From Candidatus Defluviilinea proxima (GTDB lineage: Bacteria > Chloroflexota > Anaerolineae > Anaerolineales > Villigracilaceae), in contig JADKIW010000001.1 in the NCBI GenBank assembly GCA_016721115.1, forward strand, positions 1,193,501 through 1,257,500: a DNA stretch of 64,000 nucleotides. The letters are read 5' to 3'. The notes under the pieces were generated by a model. The model saw only the letters and a list, made by a program, of their open reading frames with translations. It was not told where the DNA came from and made no database searches. Shown piece after piece: positions 51,806 to 59,208 of the stretch. The position numbers were made by a program, and so were the translations under genes. The stretch's first letter is position 1; each line of letters opens with the position of its first letter.

Positions 51806-52762
51806 ATGAAACAAAAAACTTTATTCCTCTTATTGATATTGACGTTGTTGACAGCTTGTTCCAGTGGACAAGTTTCGACAACAGCCGAGCCTGTGGCAGA
51901 TACAGGCGTTTCGCTTCAAACCCAGCCGACAGTTGACTCTGTCCAACAAGCTGTGACTGACACTGAAACCATTCCATCCACACCAACAACGACCGTTACA
52001 CCCAAGCCACCCCTCGAGAAAGATGCATGGATGAAAATGCCTGTTGTTCCGTCTGGTGTGAGTGACGCCATGCGCGATGTGTATCAGCGTGGCTTGGAGC
52101 TTGGTACCGACCCCAAACATTTCTCCGTGATCGGTGATTGCCAGAATGTATCTTCGTATTTTCTCTCAGTGTATGAGAAGCCAGATGAATACAGCCTTGG
52201 CACAGAGTACGCCTACTTGCAACCGACCATTGATTATTACCAAGGTTCTTACTCGCGTGTTAGTGTGGCCGTGAAGGGAGGCTTCAATGCCGCGGCGGTG
52301 ATCTCCCCTCTACGCGCGGACCGTAAGGTATGCAACGCCAACGAATCACCTCTCGATTGTGAATTGCGTTTGTGGAAACCATCCATTGTGTTTGTGAGCA
52401 TGGAAACCTGGTGGTCGCAAAAGCCCGAACAGGAATATGAGAAGTATATGCGTATTGTGCTTGACCGTATTATTGCATCAGGCGCTGTGCCGATCATTGC
52501 CACCAAGGCCGATAACCTCGAAGGCGACAATGCCATCAATGCGACAGTTGCCAAGCTCGCCTACGAATATGACATCCCCATGTGGAATTTCTGGGTGGCG
52601 GTTCAGCCTTTGCCTGATCACGGCCTCAGCAAGGACGGTTTTCACTTAACCTTCGCCCGCAATTTCTTCGATGATCCTCACCGTATGAAGAGCGCATGGC
52701 CGTGGCGCAACCTGACAGCCTTGCAATCGCTCGATGCGGTTCATAACAGCTTAACCAAATAA
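51806..52762 (+). CDS. SGNH-type lipoprotein
   Basis: A 318-residue lipoprotein with signal peptide and lipobox LTAC at Cys18, then a short S/T/P spacer. The domain from about residue 105 has an SGNH-like layout: HFSVIGDCQNVSSYF as block I (GDC in place of GDS), KPSIVFVSMETWW, VPIIATKADNLEG (block III-like), and SKDGFHLTFARNFF with the Asp-x-x-His (block V). A Cys nucleophile would be unusual, so activity is open. It starts 5 bases after the previous gene, with which it probably acts on the cell surface. Confidence 0.7.
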   Translation: MKQKTLFLLLILTLLTACSSGQVSTTAEPVADTGVSLQTQPTVDSVQQAVTDTETIPSTPTTTVTPKPPLEKDAWMKMPVVPSGVSDAMRDVYQRGLELGTDPKHFSVIGDCQNVSSYFLSVYEKPDEYSLGTEYAYLQPTIDYYQGSYSRVSVAVKGGFNAAAVISPLRADRKVCNANESPLDCELRLWKPSIVFVSMETWWSQKPEQEYEKYMRIVLDRIIASGAVPIIATKADNLEGDNAINATVAKLAYEYDIPMWNFWVAVQPLPDHGLSKDGFHLTFARNFFDDPHRMKSAWPWRNLTALQSLDAVHNSLTK

Positions 52763-52769
52763 TAAAGAC

Positions 52770-52797
52770 GGCGACCGCCTCATGAGGCGGTCGCCGC
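52770..52797 (+). terminator. Terminator-like hairpin after the SGNH lipoprotein
   Basis: A perfect 14-bp inverted repeat (CGGCGACCGCCTCA / TGAGGCGGTCGCCG) without loop bases or a T tract, 7 bases after the stop. Confidence 0.6.
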
Positions 52798-52918
52798 TGT
52801 AAAAGGGGGATTATGAGATTTTAATGGTTTGCCTCTTGACAAAATAGAACATGTGTTCTATTATCTAACTATCGTTACTTGTTGTTGTTCGTGGTTCCCA
52901 GAACCACAGGAGGCTCAA

Positions 52919-53656
52919 ATGAACCGTTCTGTATCCATCAATATGTCACCTTTGCTTCAAAAGGCCGCCGTTAAACGGGGTTTGATCTTTGGCGGGATCA
53001 TCCTCACTGCCCTTTTGGCGTTTGAGGCATTTAATTTCTCCAGCACTTCTTTTGCGCTACACGATGTGCTTGGGGATTTGTCCTTTGGTCCGTTCAAATG
53101 GGCCACTATCCTTGCCTTTGCCTTCTGTGGCATTGACTTTGCCGGGATCGCTCGTATCTTCACCCCCGAACAGGGACGCAACGAGCCCGCCGAGGTCTGG
53201 TACCTTCTAGGTGCCTGGTTCCTCGCGGCAGCGTTCAATGCGTCGCTCACCTGGTGGGGAGTCTCTGTGGCGATCATGAAGCATAGCGCTGAAGGTGGTG
53301 TGTTGCTCGGCCAAGCCACCATGACCAAGGTTGTACCGATCATAGTGGCCGTGATGGTGCTTGCCATCCGCGTTCTTCTTATCAATACCTTCTCGGTGGC
53401 TGGCGACCGCATCTTCTCGATGGCGGATGAACGTCAGACCCAATACCAAAACAAACCAGCGTACAACAAACCTGCTTACACCCCTAATAACGACGCTTAC
53501 CGTAACCCCACCCCGTCGTTCCCACGCCCAGCGCCCAAGCCTGTGGCCGCTGCTCCTGCCCGTCCTACTTACAACGAGCCGACGTATCATCCCATCGGCA
53601 TGAACGCGCAGGGACAGGGACAAAACAACAATCGCAACAATACCTATATGAGTTAA
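52919..53656 (+). CDS. Four-helix membrane protein with Pro/Asn-rich tail
   Basis: A 245-residue protein. Four membrane helices lie at residues about 21-40, 60-85, 97-115 and 137-158. The C-terminal 80 residues are low-complexity Pro, Asn, Gln, Tyr and Ala (QNKPAYNKPAYTPNN, ending QGQGQNNNRNNTYMS) and probably disordered. The ATG follows an AGGAGG site. No family is recognised; the tail could bind a surface partner. A terminator follows 42 bases after the stop. Confidence 0.65.
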   Translation: MNRSVSINMSPLLQKAAVKRGLIFGGIILTALLAFEAFNFSSTSFALHDVLGDLSFGPFKWATILAFAFCGIDFAGIARIFTPEQGRNEPAEVWYLLGAWFLAAAFNASLTWWGVSVAIMKHSAEGGVLLGQATMTKVVPIIVAVMVLAIRVLLINTFSVAGDRIFSMADERQTQYQNKPAYNKPAYTPNNDAYRNPTPSFPRPAPKPVAAAPARPTYNEPTYHPIGMNAQGQGQNNNRNNTYMS

Positions 53657-53698
53657 CCTTTCAAAATTTCCTCGGGTCTCCTTACCCGCCATCCAACA

Positions 53699-53733
53699 CA
53701 CAAAGACGCCTGAAAAGGCGTCTTTGTGGTTTA
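53699..53733 (+). terminator. Terminator after gene 52919
   Basis: A perfect 12-bp stem (CACAAAGACGCC/GGCGTCTTTGTG), 6-base loop (TGAAAA), then GTTT. Confidence 0.8.
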
Positions 53734-53781
53734 TCGATGTTTTGCAGTAGCGGTTTCAGTAGCTTGTTGGCAGAATGTTGA

Positions 53782-53845
53782 GACCTTTTTCTTTCTGTTT
53801 TTCTCTTACCCCTTGACACTGCTATTCATCGGTAGGCAGTTTTTT
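53782..53845 (-). repeat. Cluster repeat, copy c
   Basis: Plus-strand pyrimidine-rich block GACCTTTTTCTTTCTG, then the core CCCCTTGACACTGCTATTCA and TCGGTAGGCAGTTTTTT. It ends one base from the stop of the minus-strand gene at 53847 and matches copy b of the 18-kb cluster. Confidence 0.75.
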
Positions 53846-53846
53846 G

Positions 53847-54326
53847 CTATCTATTAGATATTTCTTGACTCATAAATTCTTTTAACCAAGACAAATCTTG
53901 CTGTTTAAGTTCGAGTGACACATTCGCCAAATGCACTAGCCCTAACTTTAACACATCAAATACTTTATTGTCTGCCTCTTCTGATAAATGAATAGACGGA
54001 ATCTTTTCGCAAATAACATTACTTTGAGAAATGATAGGGACTAACTCCAGCAAGATGCAATTACATATCTCAATCATATTACCAGCAGAACTTGAACAAT
54101 TAGTTTCTATTGTTCTAAAGCTTTCTTCCCAAGCCGAAGTTGTTAAATAACAATTCTGCGCCCAATTCTGTGCTTCTGGATATAGCGCAAATGCCCTGCA
54201 CATTATCTCCGACCCACTTAAAACTGTGCCAGTATAAACACGGATGGCATACAGAATGAAACTAGGTATTTCGTTTGATGGGATTTCTTTTATTGCATAT
54301 GTTAGAAAATCATTCAAGGTTAGCAT
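53847..54326 (-). CDS. Hypothetical protein
   Basis: A 159-residue protein from the ATG at 54326, or 177 from a TTG at 54380; neither has a good ribosome-binding site. It is helical and acidic and has six Cys residues (CRAFALYPEAQNWAQNC, CSSS, CNC, VICEK). No signal peptide is present. It is AT-rich and recognised by no family known to me. It has an attC-like core pair upstream and a cluster repeat directly downstream, so it looks like a one-gene unit. Confidence 0.55.
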   Translation of the reverse strand: MLTLNDFLTYAIKEIPSNEIPSFILYAIRVYTGTVLSGSEIMCRAFALYPEAQNWAQNCYLTTSAWEESFRTIETNCSSSAGNMIEICNCILLELVPIISQSNVICEKIPSIHLSEEADNKVFDVLKLGLVHLANVSLELKQQDLSWLKEFMSQEISNR

Positions 54327-54394
54327 GGTAGCAAGTTGTAATATTATGTGAGTGGTGTAAAAATCGTTACTTTTTTTCAATCGCTCAACTAAGC

Positions 54395-54415
54395 GCTTAA
54401 CGGCTTACGTTAGCG
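54395..54415 (-). other. attC-like core pair 5' of gene 53847
   Basis: On the minus strand CGCTAAC-GTAAGCC-GTTAAGC, two inverted cores separated by 7 bases, as in the right-hand half of integron attC sites. It lies 14 bases before the possible TTG start at 54380. Confidence 0.4.
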
Positions 54416-54531
54416 GAATTTGGGTGAGGCGGACTCTCCGGTGAGCAGAAAAACTCGAGCCGCAGAATTCCCTATTACCCCTATGATTTTCGGTGATGCT
54501 TTGTTGGGTGGTTTTTATTTTGCGCACTACT

Positions 54532-55140
54532 TTATCTTTCTTGCTTCTTAGATTCTTCGATAATAGATTCGCGGAGTTCTACAAGTTTTTTGGCCCTATC
54601 CTTTATCGCTGTTGCCCATTCTCGTTGCTCTGTTGTCAATGTGTTGGGTGTATTTTCTTGTAGAAGCAATTCCGAAAACCCAAGAATAGAATGAAGTGGT
54701 GTAAGAAGTTCGGAAAACAGCGCGTGAAGCAATTCGGTAGCTTTGCGCTCACCAGTCCATTCGTCAACCCAAATGATAAAACCACAATCTTGATTCTGCT
54801 CATCATGCATTGGTATAGTGCAAAAGTTGAAAAAATGACCATTGACAGTTGTTGACCATTTTTGTTCATCGTTAGGTTGTGGAATGGGGGTCTTATGTGC
54901 TGAGACTTCGTTTACGCGATTGTGATAATCGACTCTCTGTAAATAAGTCGTTAACCCCGAACCACCAGGAAAAGAAGAAAATGAATTTTCTAAAAAAGTA
55001 TCAACATTTGAAATTTGGAAAAGACGAACAGCAGCAGGGTTTATGAATTTGATGATGTGATTTTCATCAACTAGGATGATTGCTCCTGGAAAAACATCCA
55101 GCGCAAATTGGCCGTTTTGGCGGAGATAATTATTACTCAT
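54532..55140 (-). CDS. PAS protein with degenerate histidine-kinase dimerisation domain
   Basis: A 202-residue protein. Residues about 13-135 form a PAS domain (FPGAIILVDENHIIKFINPAAVRLF, then FFNFCTIPMHDEQNQDCGFIIWVDEWT). Residues about 135-195 align with a HisKA dimerisation helix: LFSELLTPLHSILGFSELLL, against the usual SHELRTPLNAILGFSELL. The phospho-acceptor His position is Ser, and there is no HATPase domain. It cannot be a normal kinase and may act as a sensor or dimer partner. AT-rich, in the 54-kb cluster. Confidence 0.75.
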   Translation of the reverse strand: MSNNYLRQNGQFALDVFPGAIILVDENHIIKFINPAAVRLFQISNVDTFLENSFSSFPGGSGLTTYLQRVDYHNRVNEVSAHKTPIPQPNDEQKWSTTVNGHFFNFCTIPMHDEQNQDCGFIIWVDEWTGERKATELLHALFSELLTPLHSILGFSELLLQENTPNTLTTEQREWATAIKDRAKKLVELRESIIEESKKQER

Positions 55141-55184
55141 GCAAATTTACATCATCATTTCTTAATTATTGGTTAGAAGGAACC

Positions 55185-55205
55185 ACACAACGGTTTCTGT
55201 TAGCG
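55185..55205 (-). other. attC-like core pair 5' of the PAS gene
   Basis: On the minus strand CGCTAAC-AGAAACC-GTTGTGT, with the same 7-base spacing as the pair at 54395-54415, 44 bases before the ATG at 55140. Confidence 0.4.
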
Positions 55206-55285
55206 GACTTATGGCCGTGCGTGGTCTCTGCTTGGGGGGCAGGGAAAAACTTGAAGCCAAGCATACCCGTGTTCAGGCATGATGC

Positions 55286-55350
55286 GACTTTTTTCTTCTT
55301 GGTTTTTTTTCTTCACCTTGATAGTGCTGTTCATCGGTGGGCGGGTTTTC
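55286..55350 (-). repeat. Cluster repeat, copy d
   Basis: Plus-strand CTTTTTTCTTCTTGG then the core CACCTTGATAGTGCTGTTCA and TCGGTGGGCGGGTTTTCC, 97 bases 3' of the gene ending at 55448. Confidence 0.7.
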
Positions 55351-55447
55351 CTAACTACTGGGAAAATTAGCTAAGTTTGTATGATTCCTTAGTGTATATA
55401 GATGAGCATAAAGCTATGAGAATCATTTTGCTTTTTATGCTACTTCA

Positions 55448-55825
55448 TTAATCTTTGTTTATAAGTAATACATATTTTTCACCAGTAAAATAATAAATAT
55501 TCGGGAAATTTTCAATAATTTTCTTGAGATGTCTTCCATATTGACCTGAAGAGAGATTGCTCTTGTCGGCTGTAATCATTCCAAGTAATTCTGGAAGCTT
55601 GCTCTGATAGTCGATTTGCACTAAAGATTTCATTTCACCTTCTTCAAATTGATAAAAAATGCACCTTTTTTGAAATTCGATTTTGAGCGTTGCAAAGATG
55701 CTTCGATAGACAAACCCAGTAGTTCCTTCTTTGAGTGGATAAGTTTTCCATCCGTCAGCGGTTAAGAAATCATAGAGCAATTTGGTATCGTCGTTTTCCA
55801 ACTGCGTGTTAAGTGAATCTGTCAT
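55448..55825 (-). CDS. Hypothetical protein
   Basis: A 125-residue protein from the ATG at 55825, chosen because AGGGAA lies 10 bases upstream and the longer frame (from 55873) runs through the attC-like site. Acidic start, then alternating strands and helices (TTGFVYRSIFATLKIEFQKR, IYYFTGEKYVLLINKD). No signal peptide. I recognise no family. AT-rich like the other small minus-strand genes of this cluster. Confidence 0.55.
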   Translation of the reverse strand: MTDSLNTQLENDDTKLLYDFLTADGWKTYPLKEGTTGFVYRSIFATLKIEFQKRCIFYQFEEGEMKSLVQIDYQSKLPELLGMITADKSNLSSGQYGRHLKKIIENFPNIYYFTGEKYVLLINKD

Positions 55826-55843
55826 ATGCTGTTTCCCTGAACC

Positions 55844-55893
55844 GCCCAACTGTTTATGGGCGCCGACTTCCATCTACGAAGTTCCCGTTAGGT
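55844..55893 (-). other. attC-like site 5' of gene 55448
   Basis: On the minus strand ACCTAAC at the 5' end and GTTGGGC at the 3' end, both exact matches to RYYYAAC and GTTRRRY, 50 bases overall, with an inner inverted segment (GAACTTCG...GAAGTCGGC). It lies 18 bases before the ATG at 55825. Confidence 0.45.
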
Positions 55894-55903
55894 AAATCGT
55901 CAA

Positions 55904-57466
55904 CTATCTCTTCAACAAAGCATCCACCACAATGAGATCCCCTGATGCATTATAGGTATGCACGGCAAGGATGCTTTCATCAGGCGGTTCGATGCGTTCG
56001 ACGAGTTCCTCTTCGTATTCGTGGGTCGTCAGCTTGGTGATGCGGTTAAAGTTGACCGCGTACCCATATCTCAGCGAAGAATCCTGTGAAGGGCGAATGA
56101 GTCCGCCGTCTCTGCGAAAGATGCGACCGGCTGGGCGGGCAGAGCGCACATCCGAGACAACGGGATTCATCGGGTGTGGAGTCCAGTTGTTCGTCAGAGG
56201 GTCATCCGAATAGAACACATGCAGTTCATCCCACGTGGAGCCGCCCTCGTGCGCGATGTTCACGAACATCCACCAGCGCATCGCATGTTCGAGAAGCGTC
56301 GTGTCCATGGCCCGCACATCGGGCATGAGCGTTTTGTGAAACTCCCACTGATCGGGGAAGCGCACGCAACGATAAGCCTCGATCGCGCGGTTCTGCGCTG
56401 TTTCGGGGATCATGTAAAACTCGCCGCGATGTTCGAAGAGGAACGGATACGAAAGATGATACGGACGTTCCAACGCGACCTGCGGCTCGCCGATCTCACC
56501 ATTTTCGTCAATGAGGGCATATACGATGCGACCGAGATCGGTCTTGCGTACATATTCTTCGAAAAATAAATAGGACTTATCCTGCTTCTTCAGGATGAAC
56601 GGGTCTGCCCAAAACACGTCTCCGGGCGGAACCTTGAGTTTGAGTCTGCCCCAATCGAATGACTCTCCCTCCGCTCTTTTGCCTGCCATCAACGACCAGG
56701 GTTGATGAATGATGCGGCGGTATATTTTATTCTCTGAGATTTGTAACGCTTGCTTCTGTGCAAGTACAGTGCATTGTGCGTTCGTGGGTATCTCTGCTTT
56801 CTGAGCAGGAACGGCGGGTTTGGTTTGGGCGAAGAATTCTTGTTCGCCTTTGGTATGCAATTGACGGAAGGCGCGTGGTATCACGTGTGATGCGCGCCAG
56901 AAAAATGTCTTTTGATTCAAGGTGATCGAGGATGGGTTCGTGGCAATGACCGAGCCTGTAAATACGTGCGTGGTATCTTCATGCGAGATCTCGATACCGC
57001 ATTCCATCACAGGGACATCATTTAGCACTTCCAGCCAGCCGATCTCACTACGGGCCGTCACGCGGACGTCGTTACATCGCAATGACCAGGCACCGAAGCG
57101 TGCCACATTGAGCAGGGACTTGGGCATATCCTCGAGGCTGAGGTTGAGCAATAGATCGAGGCGCATGGCGCGGAAGCGTGAGATGCGTTCGTGCAGGTCT
57201 GCGCCGAGGGCCTGCGTGTTTTGCAATATCTTGCGGACGTCGCTGGGCTTCCACGGGTTGGGTTCGGGGTTGAAGAATTTCTTGTCGAGGCTGAATTGCA
57301 GTTCGTATTGTTTGTTGGTGGGGATTTCTTCACGGCGGGATGGGTCGGCAAATGCCAGCCCCGCGATCTCGGCGTGATGTGAGCTCTTAATACGCTCCAA
57401 CATGGAACAGATCCATGCGGGGGCCATTTCGTCCGGTAGGATGACGCCGATGCGTAATTTATTCAT
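55904..57466 (-). CDS. Formyltransferase-like N-terminus plus GINT1-like domain
   Basis: A 520-residue protein. Residues 1-200 begin with an N-terminal Rossmann-like stretch (RIGVILPDEMAPAWICSMLERI) and include LDLLLNLSLEDMP and ARFGAWSLRCNDVR, which recall a sugar formyltransferase-like fold. Residues about 285-520 match the GINT1-type N-terminal domain (a five-bladed propeller related to GH43): DVFWADPFILKKQDKSYLFFEE, HLSYPFLFEHRGEFYMIPE, MDTTLLEHAMRWWMFVNI. Such proteins occur in polysaccharide loci and are thought to modify glycans. It overlaps the GNAT gene by 8 bases. Confidence 0.75.
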   Translation of the reverse strand: MNKLRIGVILPDEMAPAWICSMLERIKSSHHAEIAGLAFADPSRREEIPTNKQYELQFSLDKKFFNPEPNPWKPSDVRKILQNTQALGADLHERISRFRAMRLDLLLNLSLEDMPKSLLNVARFGAWSLRCNDVRVTARSEIGWLEVLNDVPVMECGIEISHEDTTHVFTGSVIATNPSSITLNQKTFFWRASHVIPRAFRQLHTKGEQEFFAQTKPAVPAQKAEIPTNAQCTVLAQKQALQISENKIYRRIIHQPWSLMAGKRAEGESFDWGRLKLKVPPGDVFWADPFILKKQDKSYLFFEEYVRKTDLGRIVYALIDENGEIGEPQVALERPYHLSYPFLFEHRGEFYMIPETAQNRAIEAYRCVRFPDQWEFHKTLMPDVRAMDTTLLEHAMRWWMFVNIAHEGGSTWDELHVFYSDDPLTNNWTPHPMNPVVSDVRSARPAGRIFRRDGGLIRPSQDSSLRYGYAVNFNRITKLTTHEYEEELVERIEPPDESILAVHTYNASGDLIVVDALLKR

Positions 57467-58229
57467 GCCAACCGCCGCTGGGACGAAATGCCGTGAAATA
57501 TAGCAATGGGCTGTAGCCCAAACGTCGGTATAAGTGCATGGCTTGGTCTGAGGGGATCAATACCATATGTTTCAGTCCGTGTTGGATGGCAAATGCGTGC
57601 GCGTGCTGGACGAGCGCCGTGCCGTATTTGCGGTTGCGATAGTCTTTAAGAACATATAGTTGGTTAATATAACCGATACCGGGCTTAACTGTCACCAGTT
57701 GGAGCCACCCAACAGACTCGCCTTCATGTTCCACATAAAAGGAGTGAATGTTTTTATCGAGCAAAGTTGGCACGTAGATGCGCTCGCCTTCTGTGATGAG
57801 GTTGTGATTGGCGATTTCGGCATCTTGTATGGTTTTGGCCTCGTGTACGTTGTTGGGAATAGTGGTGGCTTTGATGGGGAGTTCCAGCCCGAGGATGGGG
57901 CCAGTACGCACGAACTCGTAAGAAGACTTTGAATATTGTTCTTTCAAGGTCGCGCTGGAAGGCGTGGGATGAAATACGTCGATGATGTATTGTTTGTCGT
58001 CGGAGATGGGGTAGTCTTGTACTGCTTTGATCACGGATGCAGTGTCTGCGCTTAGGGCGAGGAACTCGTATTGAAAGGACGCGATCGGTGCACCATCATA
58101 GATCGATACGCCGATGGGGCCGAGTGCTTTGTATTTTGTCTTGTAGATGACGTGATACACATGATTGTAGGATGCGATCATCGCCTCAACAGCCCACCAG
58201 TTTTCGATATCGGGTCTCGGATTCTTCAT
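57459..58229 (-). CDS. GNAT-family acetyltransferase
   Basis: A 256-residue protein. The C-terminal GNAT domain has the acetyl-CoA motif DYRNRKYGTALVQHAHAFA and the end ALYRRLGY-like HLYRRLGYSPLLYF. The first 130 residues form a separate N-terminal domain. The substrate is not known. It overlaps the following GINT1-like gene by 8 bases and could supply an N- or O-acyl group for the same product. A link to the amino sugar made at 40-44 kb is only a possibility. Confidence 0.8.
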   Translation of the reverse strand: MKNPRPDIENWWAVEAMIASYNHVYHVIYKTKYKALGPIGVSIYDGAPIASFQYEFLALSADTASVIKAVQDYPISDDKQYIIDVFHPTPSSATLKEQYSKSSYEFVRTGPILGLELPIKATTIPNNVHEAKTIQDAEIANHNLITEGERIYVPTLLDKNIHSFYVEHEGESVGWLQLVTVKPGIGYINQLYVLKDYRNRKYGTALVQHAHAFAIQHGLKHMVLIPSDQAMHLYRRLGYSPLLYFTAFRPSGGWHE

Positions 58230-58283
58230 GCGTTATTAAGACGGAATCCTTTTCGGTTGGTTACTGAGTTGCCCACTGCCTTT

Positions 58284-58303
58284 GGGCGGGAGTACCCCGC
58301 CCC
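58284..58303. repeat. GGGGCG-type palindrome, single copy
   Basis: GGGCGGG-AGTA-CCCCGCCC in the gap between two GNAT genes; its end touches the stop codon of the upstream gene. Same family as at 10520, 20513 and 28893. Confidence 0.6.
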
Positions 58304-59160
58304 TACTCTAATGTGCTTTCCCCGTTGGTGAGCACGTAGAAACTTCGGCCATTTTCATAGATGAAATCGGTGATGATGTAGTTGGCATCGAAGGTGGTTT
58401 CGAAAACTTCGCGCGAGAAGAACCGCCAATCGCGTGCAAGGGCGAAGTCTGCTTCTTTGATGGCGTTGAAATCAGATGGAATCTCAGCGAGCAGAAGTGG
58501 GCCTTCCAGCGTGGAGAAATGTTCGGGTGGGCGGATCAGGTTTGGAGTTGAACGAAGAGGCGTGTAGAAGGGGTGGAGCTCGGCCTTCGAGAAGTGGTCC
58601 AGTTTCAGTGGGCGGCGCGCTCGTTTGCCGAGTCTCGTTTGAACGCGGCGGGTGTTGACCCACCAATCCACTTGCAGGCGGTCAGAGGGCAGGCCAGCGT
58701 TCAATCCATCGCGCATGTCACCGTATTCAGCGCGACGATAGGTGTTACAGACCGCACCAAGCTTTGTGATGTTGAGATACGCATTACGACTCAAAAGCGG
58801 ATCATACGTCCACGTGATGTGATCGATGCCCTGCTTGCGGACCATTTGCCATTGGGCGCGCTTCAACATAAAGCCGACGCCTGAATCGCGGTGCTCAGGG
58901 TGGATGCCTAGCATGTGAGAGCAGTGCTTGGGACGTGGGCCATCGGGTATGAAATCGAGGCCGGGGAAACCAAACACGAAGCCAATGAGTTCTTCTTCGA
59001 CGAATGCACCAAGGACAAAGCCACCATTGTGAACGGCTGTGATGAAGATATGCGCGGGGACAACGTCGGTTTCACTGCCGGGCCAGACGGCACGTTGCAG
59101 TTCTTCGACGAGGGTCATGTCTTCGGGAGATTCAAGTAATCGGATGAAAGGAGCAGGCAT
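58303..59160 (-). CDS. GNAT-family acetyltransferase (COG3375-like)
   Basis: A 285-residue protein with a GNAT fold at the N-terminus: LGAFVEEELIGFVFGFPG, then HPEHRDSGVGFMLKRAQWQMV (acetyl-CoA site) and ITWTYDPLLSRNAYLNITKLGAVCNTYRRAEYG, which is typical of the predicted-acetyltransferase group COG3375. The C-terminal half is a long extension with aromatic residues. Substrate unknown. It is followed at 58303 by a GGGGCG palindrome that includes the stop codon. Confidence 0.8.
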   Translation of the reverse strand: MPAPFIRLLESPEDMTLVEELQRAVWPGSETDVVPAHIFITAVHNGGFVLGAFVEEELIGFVFGFPGLDFIPDGPRPKHCSHMLGIHPEHRDSGVGFMLKRAQWQMVRKQGIDHITWTYDPLLSRNAYLNITKLGAVCNTYRRAEYGDMRDGLNAGLPSDRLQVDWWVNTRRVQTRLGKRARRPLKLDHFSKAELHPFYTPLRSTPNLIRPPEHFSTLEGPLLLAEIPSDFNAIKEADFALARDWRFFSREVFETTFDANYIITDFIYENGRSFYVLTNGESTLE

Positions 59161-59208
59161 AAGGTCAGATTAGATGCGAATTTCTTAAACACGAAGGTGA
59201 TTTTGAAT

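Larger units (their letters stand above)
55141..55447. other. 307-base gap with repeats, no gene
   Basis: No coding frame with support. It holds the attC-like pair at 55185-55205, a palindrome-like CTGCTTGGGGGGCAG at about 55228, and the cluster repeat copy d at 55286-55350. Confidence 0.6.
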
